This document shows positions 15,921 through 21,510 of a stretch of 21,510 nt of DNA, one piece after another; position 1 is the first letter of the stretch; each line of letters starts with the position of its first letter. The notes under the pieces were generated by a model, which saw only the letters and a program-made list of their open reading frames with translations, ran no database searches and had not been told where the DNA came from. Source of the stretch: Oribacterium sp. (GTDB lineage: Bacteria; Bacillota_A; Clostridia; Lachnospirales; Lachnospiraceae). Position numbers and translations under genes: made by a program. Location: NCBI GenBank assembly GCA_017940955.1, contig JAGAXP010000124.1, positions 1 to 21,510 on the forward strand, given 5' to 3'.

Positions 15921-15968
15921 ACACCACAGGGGACGGTTCCCGCCGGCGAGAACCGTCCTCTGTGGTGT
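15921..15968. terminator. Convergent bidirectional terminator, REP-like 19-bp hairpin
   Basis: A 19-base arm (15921-15939) is complementary to 15950-15968 with a single G-T pair, around the ten-base loop CCGCCGGCGA. It sits between converging aguB (+) and pyrC (-), three bases from the pyrC stop. AAAA flanks it on the left and ATTTT on the right, so both directions get a U-tract. Its GC-rich GGGGACGGTTC core resembles repeats I recall as dispersed in clostridial genomes (see findings). Confidence 0.82.
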
Positions 15969-15971
15969 ATT

Positions 15972-17243
15972 TTAATCCCTGAAAACTATCTCACCGCCGC
16001 AGATGGTGGTCTTTACTTTTCCGTAAAGCTCCCAACCGATGAAGGGGGAGTTTGAAGCTTTTGAACGGAAGTTGTCTGTTACTGTCCATTTTTCACCGGG
16101 ATCAAAGATCACGAGGTCGGCGTTTACTCCCTCCGAAAGGGTGCCGGCCGAAAGCTTATAAAGCCTTGCGGGATTTACGGTCAGGGCTTCTATGACCCTG
16201 TTCAGGGGTACCTTGCCTGTGCGGACGACACTTGTCAAAACGAGACCGAGAGCGGTTTCCAGTCCGATCATGCCGCTTGGTGCCGATTCGAGGGGTTTCG
16301 ACTTCTCTTCCTTGCTGTGAGGCGCGTGATCCGTGGCTATCATGTCTATGGTGCCGTCACGGAGACCTTCTATTAGCGCCTGACGATCCTTTTCTGTCCT
16401 TAGCGGGGGATTTACTCTTGCCAGGGAGCCCTTTTCAAGAACCAGTTCTTCGGTGGCAGCAAGATGCTGAGGGGTTACTTCGCCAAATACTCTTATTCCC
16501 ATTTTTTTTGCGGCACGGAGTATGTCGACTGTGACACCGCTTGAGATATGCTGTATGTCCAGCTTTGCCCCGATCCTTCTGTTCAGCATTACGTCCCTTG
16601 CCACAAGCACATACTCTGCTTCATCAGGTGCTCCGCCCAGTCCGAGCTTATCTGAAACTGCTCCTTTGTTGACTCCCGCACTGAACATAAGTGCAGGATC
16701 CTCTTCGTGAAGAGAGATGGGTACGTCAAGCTCCCTGCATTTTTTCAGTGCCTTTAACAGCAGCTTTTCGTCTGCGATGGGGACTCCGTCATCTGTAAAT
16801 CCCACAGCTCCGGCAGAAAGCAGTGCTTCCATATCAGTGAGGTCTTTTCCCTGCATCCCGACGGTAACATTGGCAGCCTGAAGGATATGGATGGGAAGCT
16901 GTTTTTCCCTTGAGCAAAGCTCTGCCAATGTTTCTACCGAATCAACAGGCGGTTTGGTGTTTGCCATGCAGATGACTGTGGTGTAGCCCCCGGCAGCAGC
17001 CGCAGCAGCGCCGGTCACGATGTCCTCCTTGTAGGTTAGTCCGGGATCACGGAAATGTACATGAACGTCTATGAAGCCGGGAGCCACTACCAGGTTTTCT
17101 GCATCGATCACAGTGTCATAGTTAAGTGACGGATCTCCGGCACCTACAAGCTTTATCTTTCCGTTGTCGTCTATCACCACATCTGTTATGGTATCAAGGT
17201 TGTTTGCGGGATCTATAACTCTTCCGTTTTTGATCAGTATCAT
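15972..17243 (-). CDS. pyrC: Dihydroorotase, class I
   Basis: The enzyme closes N-carbamoyl-aspartate to dihydroorotate in pyrimidine synthesis. The chosen ATG at 17243 gives 423 residues, close to Bacillus PyrC (428). It has GGAGG at 17249-17253, five bases upstream, whereas the frame's upstream TTG (17315) lies in the leader region. Zinc-site residues are present: DVHVHFRDPG (His61, His63), TDDGVPI with Asp151 in place of the carbamylated lysine of class II enzymes, SLHEEDP (His179), IQHISS (His232) and ATDHAPHSKEEK (Asp305, catalytic/zinc). EVTPQHL also fits the family. It is not next to other pyr genes here. Expression is probably controlled by the leader peptide and terminator at 17319-17370. 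Confidence 0.95.
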   Translation of the reverse strand: MILIKNGRVIDPANNLDTITDVVIDDNGKIKLVGAGDPSLNYDTVIDAENLVVAPGFIDVHVHFRDPGLTYKEDIVTGAAAAAAGGYTTVICMANTKPPVDSVETLAELCSREKQLPIHILQAANVTVGMQGKDLTDMEALLSAGAVGFTDDGVPIADEKLLLKALKKCRELDVPISLHEEDPALMFSAGVNKGAVSDKLGLGGAPDEAEYVLVARDVMLNRRIGAKLDIQHISSGVTVDILRAAKKMGIRVFGEVTPQHLAATEELVLEKGSLARVNPPLRTEKDRQALIEGLRDGTIDMIATDHAPHSKEEKSKPLESAPSGMIGLETALGLVLTSVVRTGKVPLNRVIEALTVNPARLYKLSAGTLSEGVNADLVIFDPGEKWTVTDNFRSKASNSPFIGWELYGKVKTTICGGEIVFRD

Positions 17244-17318
17244 GTTGTCCTCCGGATGCATAAGTACTATGTATTGCGCTTTTAGAACATATTTTATCCG
17301 TTTTTTGCGCAACAAAAA

Positions 17319-17351
17319 AGAGGTAAGCCATTGTATTGGTCACTTACCTCT
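17319..17351 (-). terminator. Attenuator hairpin upstream of pyrC
   Basis: On the minus strand AGAGGTAAG (17343-17351) pairs with CTTACCTCT (17319-17327) around a 15-base loop in which CCA/TGG can extend the stem. T continues to 17314, giving a six-base U-tract. It lies about 70 bases downstream of the pyrC promoter and 70 bases before the pyrC ATG. The first bases of the stem are the AG of the leader peptide's TAG stop, so a ribosome there would block hairpin formation. A TTGCGC/GCGCAA repeat (17274-17279 and 17307-17312) lies between it and the pyrC ribosome site. Confidence 0.75.
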
Positions 17352-17370
17352 ATATTGTTGTAGGTTTCAT
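17350..17370 (-). CDS. Six-residue leader peptide (MKPTTI) of pyrC
   Basis: The ATG at 17370 is preceded by a perfect AGGAGG (17380-17385) at nine bases, and TAG follows at 17350-17352 after M-K-P-T-T-I. The peptide is far too short for ORF finders. It is supported by the ribosome site, its position between promoter and terminator, and the overlap of its stop with the terminator stem. A short ORF can arise by chance, but this combination is what translation-coupled attenuation needs. What signal it senses is unknown. The codons are not pyrimidine-related in an obvious way. Confidence 0.55.
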   Translation of the reverse strand: MKPTTI

Positions 17371-17413
17371 TGATCCCTACCTCCTACTTTTCGTAGAATC
17401 TTTGTATGAATTT

Positions 17414-17442
17414 AGTATAGATTATCGTAGGTTCTTTTGCAA
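17414..17442 (-). promoter_or_regulatory. Promoter of pyrC
   Basis: On the minus strand TTGCAA (17437-17442) and TATACT (17414-17419) are separated by exactly 17 bases. Transcription would start near 17407, about 35-40 bases before the leader peptide ATG. It is the best sigma-A match in the window by eye. The rest of the 17244-17583 gap is taken up by the attenuator, leader peptide and the terminator at 17513-17562, with an AT-rich stretch at 17461-17512. Confidence 0.75.
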
Positions 17443-17512
17443 GGATTTCGTAAGATTTACGTCACAAAAAATATACATATAAGTTATGACGGCTTCCCTG
17501 TAAAGTTATAAC

Positions 17513-17562
17513 AAAAAAACGGTATCCCAAAGCAGAAAATGCTGTTTGGGATACCGTTTTTT
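17513..17562. terminator. Bidirectional terminator after the metalloprotease gene
   Basis: ACGGTATCCCAAA (17519-17531) and TTTGGGATACCGT (17545-17557) are perfect 13-bp arms around a 13-base interior that can add CAG/CTG pairs. Seven A precede and six T follow, so it works for both strands. It lies about 20 bases past the minus-strand metalloprotease stop and insulates that gene from pyrC. Confidence 0.9.
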
Positions 17563-17583
17563 ACATTTCGAAAGCTATACGAT

Positions 17584-20500
17584 TCAGCTGTCAGGATCCG
17601 TCAGGGAATCATCGAACACAGCGGTCTCATCACCACTATTGACAGTGCCGTCATCATCGCAGGTAACCTCATCTTTACCGTCAACGGCTTCTTCATTTAC
17701 GACGTCATCATTAACGGCAATACCGGAATCCTTTTCATCGCTGTCAGCGGCTTCATCCCTGACATCATTGATCATGTCATCATTTCCGGCATTTTCCACA
17801 CTACTGTCAACTGTAGTATCTCCAACAGCGCCATCATTGACATCAGAAACAACATCATCACCGGAGTCAGCAATATCGGTATCATCATTAACATTACTTT
17901 CGGCAATTGTCGTCTCTCCAACAGCATTCTCATTGACATCAGAAACATCATCATCACCGGAGTCAACAATATCGGTATCATCATTAACTTCACTTACGGC
18001 AATAGTTGTTTCTCCAACAGTATTCGTATTAACATCACTGCTATCGTCAACTACCACTTCACTATCAGCAGCCTCAGCATCACCCTCAGTCACGGCAGCC
18101 TTCGACCTTTCTACGGAGACATTTGCCTTGGCTGCCAAAGCACTGCCTGTATTATGATCCGGCTCTGCCGGGTTTTGCACGTTCTCAACATTATCAGTAT
18201 CTGAAAATTCCAAAGTCACATAAACCCCTGATGCCTTTGTTTCATCCGCTTTCAATGTGATTTTGGCATTGCTTTTATCTCTGATATCCGCCGTATCGAT
18301 AGAGCCTACTATGACTTTTTGGTTTTCATAGTTATATTTGCATAATTCGTACCTTGAATCACTGCGCAGCTTTAGAGGCGTATGGTTATCATATGCTTTT
18401 AAGGGAATATAGATTGGAACATAATCCTTATTCTCATCATCAACCCGGTAAATATAGTAATCACAGTAGTCATCGGGTAACAGGTCAAGGTCATAATCCA
18501 GCTCCGACAACCCATCAACTGAGTACTCCAGCACGCACATACTGTTTAATGCCGATATGACATCCTTTGAGTCGATACGCACCTGACTGTCAGTTGGTAC
18601 TTTAAATGGATATGAATAGATATTTTCATTGTAATAAATATTCAGACGGTCATATTGAGGCAGGCTGCTTCCTTTCTCAAGAATAGCTCCAAGGTTTCCG
18701 TACTTATCTACACTAGCCTCCGTACCGTTTTCCACACCGGCTAAGGATAGGTATATGTTATTGTAGGTAGATTTAAAATAGTCACCGAATATATCCCCAT
18801 AATCATCTATGATGACAGGAATGTCAGTTACATAATCGTCAGCTGCCTTAAGCTCTGTCCACTTATCACTGTATCCGTCTGCATTGGAATCATCAAAAAG
18901 CTTTGATACATCATCAGCAAGCTCTTCATATCCATGGAGCCTGGTTGAATAAGCCACAAAGCCCTGTATATCCTTGTAGGTACTGCTGCTGGTGACATTG
19001 GGCAGCGCATCATACCAGATCCTTAAAAGATCATCAAGAGGGATGTCCAGCTCCTTGTTCATCCTGTAGCAGATATTTCCGTAAATAGTGGCATGGGCAT
19101 GACAGTTCTCACTATCCCGGTGGGTTACCAGATAGTTTTTTCCTCCCACCTTGGAGGCACCGTTCTTGCTTTCAGGGTCACCCATGGATCGTATTGTCAT
19201 ACCAACGCTTTCTTCGATGCTCCATTTATCGAGATCAACAGTCTGTCCCGTGGTGGGATCCCCCGCAAGGTACAAAAGCATCTCAAGGATATTGCCGCTT
19301 ATATCAGCGTAACCCTCATGGAAGGAATTGTCTTTAAAATAATCGCTTACCGGAGCCATCCCAGATAGTATACCGTGCCCAAGCTCATGTGATACGCCAT
19401 CAAATGCTGCATTTCCCTTATTGTTGTTGATGCCTACCTCAATATAGTCCCCATAATTGATGCAGAATGCGTTATCTGTAGTATCAGCCTCATCGAAGCG
19501 CATTATGATAGGTGTTACTTTATCGTCACCAAAAAATCCCAGTTTTTTATAGTAATCATAGGATTTCTGTATGGTAACAAAGCTTTGGACATAATGGCTA
19601 TGGATATCATCGAGGCTGTGAAAGCCCTTGGTGAGATCGTCGCTTTCATGGGCTTCCTTGAGATTAGCCGCTATCCTTCTGTCTTTATCCACAAGATAGT
19701 AGTAAGTCTTTCCTCCTTTCTTTATGGTGGCCACAGAAAGCGTCACATCATTGTTAAAATAGTCCTTAAATCTGATCGCTTCTGTCTCAACAGCATCGGC
19801 GAAGAGATAATCATAGGCGTACAAACCATTTTCTTCAGTAGGGATGTCCGAGTATTTTCCTATGTTTTCTATGTCGTTCCAGCCCGGGTTTATTATATAT
19901 TTAGACACATGCCCGTTCTTGTCTTTACCGTAAAAAACCTTACAGTAAGCATTCTTATAAGGGATAAAAACGGTTTCGAATTCGGTCGTGAGCAGAGTTT
20001 CATTGTTCTTTTTCAGTTCCTTAAGGATATCATCCATGATAACCTTAGCTTCAGCTTTATCCTCTTCCGAAAGCTTTGCATTGCAGTTGCTGCTTAAGCT
20101 TATGACCTTGCCGCTGTCATCTGTTCCGAGGGAGATCACACTTAAGTAGTTATTCCGGGTGCCGCCCCGATCTGCTTCCGTAAACTGATAATAAACGTGG
20201 CCCATGCTGTTGGTTACGGATCTGCTGAATTTCAGTATCTGTCCCTCAGGGAATCCGATGAGCTTCAGCATACACTCTATAGCCTTCTCTGAGTCGTGGT
20301 CATCGGAGACCTTAACATCGGTAAAGTGACCGCCAACGAAGGTCACATAGCCCTCTGCATCTGTAACCAGTATGAGGCTGTCACCGCACCTTTCCCTCAA
20401 TTCATCGAGAGTAAGGTAGTGACCGATCTCAGATACAGGTATGAGGACATTACCGTTGCCGTCTGAGATACTGTTACTGTCAGAGGAATCGTAGCCACGG

Positions 20501-21270
20501 GCTTCGGTTAATGCCTTAAGCTCATCATTTCTCTTGTAATCCGGCTTTCCTCCCCCGGTAAGCCCTGTTGTATAAAAGCCTCTCAGCCAGGCTTCCCAGT
20601 CATTTCCGTAGATGCTCCCAAATGCCGGATGTGCGGCACGATATTTATAAAGGTTAAAGTAGGCATTACCCGCATAACCCATATTTAGACCGAAGGTGAT
20701 GTAATGATGGTACAGCGCTTCAGGATCATTTCCGCACTGCAGCGCGGCATCAGGATATGCTGCAGCATAAAACACCGGGTCAAAGGATGCCCTGAGACTG
20801 CCAGGCGCATTCTGTCCCATAAAGAAATAAGCCACCCACATATCCCAGTCATCTCCAAGGTATGAGGCAAGCTCAGGATGGTCATCCCGGTATTTTTTTA
20901 TATCGAAATAGGAATTACACCGGTATCCGTTATAGATACCCTTCGTCAGAAAATGCTGATATAAGCTTTCAGCATCTGTTCCTGCTTCAAGCGCCGCATC
21001 GGGATACTGAAGAGCATAAAAGAAAGGATTGAAAAGATCCTTGATGGTCTGAGGAACAGCTGCGTTTTCAGAAGCAGCCTGTGCCAGCCTCTGTTCATAT
21101 GCGAGATTTGCCTGAGCTGCCGAGGCTGCACTGACACTATCAGGAGCCGCCAGAGCCTCCACAGGTACTAAAGCCGAAAGCATAGCTGCAGCCATAGAGG
21201 CCGCTGTAATGCGCCTCCTGAAAGTCTTTAGCTTCATCAGTTTATAGTTGTCCCTGTTTGTGATTCTCAT
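17584..21270 (-). CDS. Secreted thermolysin-like (M4 family) metalloprotease with repeats
   Basis: The protein has 1228 residues. The ATG at 21270 has AAGGAG six bases upstream. A signal peptide covers about 1-42 (LKTFRRRITAASMAAAM...EALA). Residues 80-242 are two tandem 83-residue repeats (FDPVFYAAAYPDAAL...). Residues about 285-400 resemble FTP/PepSY propeptide parts. The catalytic domain is about 480-790. HELGH at 628-632 supplies two zinc histidines and the catalytic Glu629, and HEGYADISGNILE supplies the third ligand Glu652 (compare thermolysin NEAISDIFG). HAHATIYGN near His726 aligns with the thermolysin proton-donor histidine, and RIWYDALPN resembles RIFYRAL. Residues about 800-1030 may be beta-rich accessory modules. 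From 1079 there are 32-residue acidic repeats (DVNxxxVGETTIA...). There is no LPxTG or membrane anchor. The probable role is extracellular proteolysis, with attachment through the repeats uncertain. The gene ends in a TGA that interrupts a tail shared with its upstream neighbour. Confidence 0.85.
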   Translation of the reverse strand: MRITNRDNYKLMKLKTFRRRITAASMAAAMLSALVPVEALAAPDSVSAASAAQANLAYEQRLAQAASENAAVPQTIKDLFNPFFYALQYPDAALEAGTDAESLYQHFLTKGIYNGYRCNSYFDIKKYRDDHPELASYLGDDWDMWVAYFFMGQNAPGSLRASFDPVFYAAAYPDAALQCGNDPEALYHHYITFGLNMGYAGNAYFNLYKYRAAHPAFGSIYGNDWEAWLRGFYTTGLTGGGKPDYKRNDELKALTEARGYDSSDSNSISDGNGNVLIPVSEIGHYLTLDELRERCGDSLILVTDAEGYVTFVGGHFTDVKVSDDHDSEKAIECMLKLIGFPEGQILKFSRSVTNSMGHVYYQFTEADRGGTRNNYLSVISLGTDDSGKVISLSSNCNAKLSEEDKAEAKVIMDDILKELKKNNETLLTTEFETVFIPYKNAYCKVFYGKDKNGHVSKYIINPGWNDIENIGKYSDIPTEENGLYAYDYLFADAVETEAIRFKDYFNNDVTLSVATIKKGGKTYYYLVDKDRRIAANLKEAHESDDLTKGFHSLDDIHSHYVQSFVTIQKSYDYYKKLGFFGDDKVTPIIMRFDEADTTDNAFCINYGDYIEVGINNNKGNAAFDGVSHELGHGILSGMAPVSDYFKDNSFHEGYADISGNILEMLLYLAGDPTTGQTVDLDKWSIEESVGMTIRSMGDPESKNGASKVGGKNYLVTHRDSENCHAHATIYGNICYRMNKELDIPLDDLLRIWYDALPNVTSSSTYKDIQGFVAYSTRLHGYEELADDVSKLFDDSNADGYSDKWTELKAADDYVTDIPVIIDDYGDIFGDYFKSTYNNIYLSLAGVENGTEASVDKYGNLGAILEKGSSLPQYDRLNIYYNENIYSYPFKVPTDSQVRIDSKDVISALNSMCVLEYSVDGLSELDYDLDLLPDDYCDYYIYRVDDENKDYVPIYIPLKAYDNHTPLKLRSDSRYELCKYNYENQKVIVGSIDTADIRDKSNAKITLKADETKASGVYVTLEFSDTDNVENVQNPAEPDHNTGSALAAKANVSVERSKAAVTEGDAEAADSEVVVDDSSDVNTNTVGETTIAVSEVNDDTDIVDSGDDDVSDVNENAVGETTIAESNVNDDTDIADSGDDVVSDVNDGAVGDTTVDSSVENAGNDDMINDVRDEAADSDEKDSGIAVNDDVVNEEAVDGKDEVTCDDDGTVNSGDETAVFDDSLTDPDS
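17791..18036 (-). repeat. 32-residue acidic tandem repeat in the metalloprotease C-terminus
   Basis: Two full 96-base units (residues 1079-1110 and 1111-1142) and a partial third begin DVNxxxVGETTIAxSxVNDDTDIxDSGDD. On DNA the plus strand repeats 'tctccaacag' and 'acatcagaaac' at 96-base spacing. The tail is Asp-rich and likely disordered or calcium-binding (inference). Confidence 0.85.
20545..21033 (-). repeat. Two tandem 83-residue 'FDPxFY...YPDAA' modules
   Basis: Unit 1 begins at residue 80 (FNPFFYALQYPDAALEAG) and unit 2 at 163 (FDPVFYAAAYPDAALQCG). Each also contains a second half with (Y)F(D/N)xxKYRxxHP and GxDW(D/E)xW. This is a short-repeat module I know from secreted proteins of Lachnospiraceae; its function is not established. 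It may bind carbohydrate or wall components, but that is a guess. Confidence 0.8.
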
Positions 21271-21335
21271 TGCCGCTCCTTTGATAAGTAATTATATCTC
21301 TTTTGCCTTGATAAATCATCTATCGTAACCTGCTT

Positions 21336-21510
21336 TTAAACAATTCCGCTGTCAAGATCCGCCAGAGAATCCCTTACCTTCACACTGTTGGTCCCTGCCA
21401 TATAGGCGGCATAGGGAATGAGCAGATAATCATCAGTTCCGTAGAGATCATTGGCAGAAGTATCTACCACATAGTCTTCTCCGCCGATGTTTACGATATT
21501 GTAGGTATGG
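21336..21510 (-). CDS. Transglutaminase-like protein, C-terminal 57 codons only
   Basis: The frame is open on the minus strand from the right edge to TAA at 21336-21338. The visible end starts HTYNIVNIGGEDYVVDTSANDLYG. This fits the H(A/T)(W/Y)N.V.I.G..Y.VD pattern that holds the catalytic His and Asp of transglutaminase/cysteine-protease-like domains. The Cys would lie outside the window. After PYAAYMAGTNSVKV comes a short tail, RDSLADLDSGIV. Only 65 bases separate its stop from the metalloprotease ATG, with no terminator between, so the two are probably co-transcribed. The family call rests on one motif and is moderate. Confidence 0.5.
   Translation of the reverse strand, partial: HTYNIVNIGGEDYVVDTSANDLYGTDDYLLIPYAAYMAGTNSVKVRDSLADLDSGIV

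Noticed and set aside
17244..17315. N-terminal extension of PyrC from a TTG at 17315
   Set aside because: The extension MLRKKRIKY... overlaps the attenuator region, is not found in the family, and the ATG at 17243 has a perfect GGAGG.
17539..18204. Plus-strand open frames of 221 and 203 codons rich in Ile/Asn/Ser and Ser/Thr
   Set aside because: They are antisense shadows of the acidic repeat tail of the metalloprotease. The periodic composition follows from the 96-base repeats, and there is no ribosome site or known domain.
1..21510. CRISPR array, tRNA or rRNA genes, insertion sequences, prophage
   Set aside because: No regularly spaced direct repeats outside coding sequence, no tRNA-like cloverleaf or rRNA segments, and no transposase or phage genes were seen by eye.

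Overview
The window looks like chromosomal DNA of a Gram-positive, low-to-mid GC Bacillota, most likely a gut or rumen Lachnospiraceae. This rests on sortase-type sorting signals (LPITG, TPQTG), strong AGGAGG-type ribosome binding sites, intrinsic terminators with U-tracts, and the gene content: SpaA-type pilins, an arginine-decarboxylase/carboxyspermidine polyamine cluster, and secreted proteins with 'FDPxFY...YPDAA' repeats. The genus cannot be fixed from the sequence alone.

Layout. (1) 1-7768, minus strand: a pilus/surface operon read right to left. It has a short minor pilin-like protein with TPQTG, a 1863-residue LPITG adhesin with a long acidic repeat region, and the N-terminal 388 residues of a backbone pilin that runs off the left edge. 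A sortase would be expected beyond that edge. A 14-bp hairpin separates adhesin and backbone genes. (2) 7769-8526: a divergent control region of 758 bp. It holds a probable pilus promoter, AT-rich palindromes, and a strongly structured RNA of about 270 nt ending in an intrinsic terminator in front of the polyamine operon. (3) 8527-15809, plus strand: six polyamine genes, namely arginine decarboxylase, a spermidine-synthase-like aminopropyltransferase, carboxy(nor)spermidine synthase, carboxynorspermidine decarboxylase, agmatine deiminase and N-carbamoylputrescine amidase. (4) 15810-15971: a convergent terminator resembling REP-type repeats. (5) 15972-17442, minus strand: class I dihydroorotase pyrC, preceded by a promoter, a six-residue leader peptide and a terminator hairpin overlapping its stop codon (a probable attenuator). 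(6) 17513-21510, minus strand: a bidirectional terminator, a 1228-residue secreted thermolysin-like (M4) metalloprotease with N- and C-terminal repeats, and the C-terminus of a transglutaminase-like protein at the right edge. These two proteins share a homologous C-terminal tail.

How the genes work together. The spe/agu cluster can take arginine to agmatine (SpeA), to N-carbamoylputrescine (AguA), and to putrescine (AguB). The dehydrogenase and decarboxylase then add an aminopropyl group from aspartate semialdehyde to give spermidine without decarboxylated SAM. The SpeE-like protein is therefore the odd member: no speD is visible, and residues near its amine pocket differ from classical SpeE. 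The pilus operon and the protease/transglutaminase-like pair are both surface or secreted functions, but nothing in the sequence links them directly.

The strongest candidates for something undescribed are the structured RNA before speA, the pyrC leader-peptide attenuator, the atypical aminopropyltransferase within a carboxyspermidine operon, and the shared C-terminal tail truncated in one copy by a GGA-to-TGA change. No database search was possible, so all family calls come from motifs read by eye.
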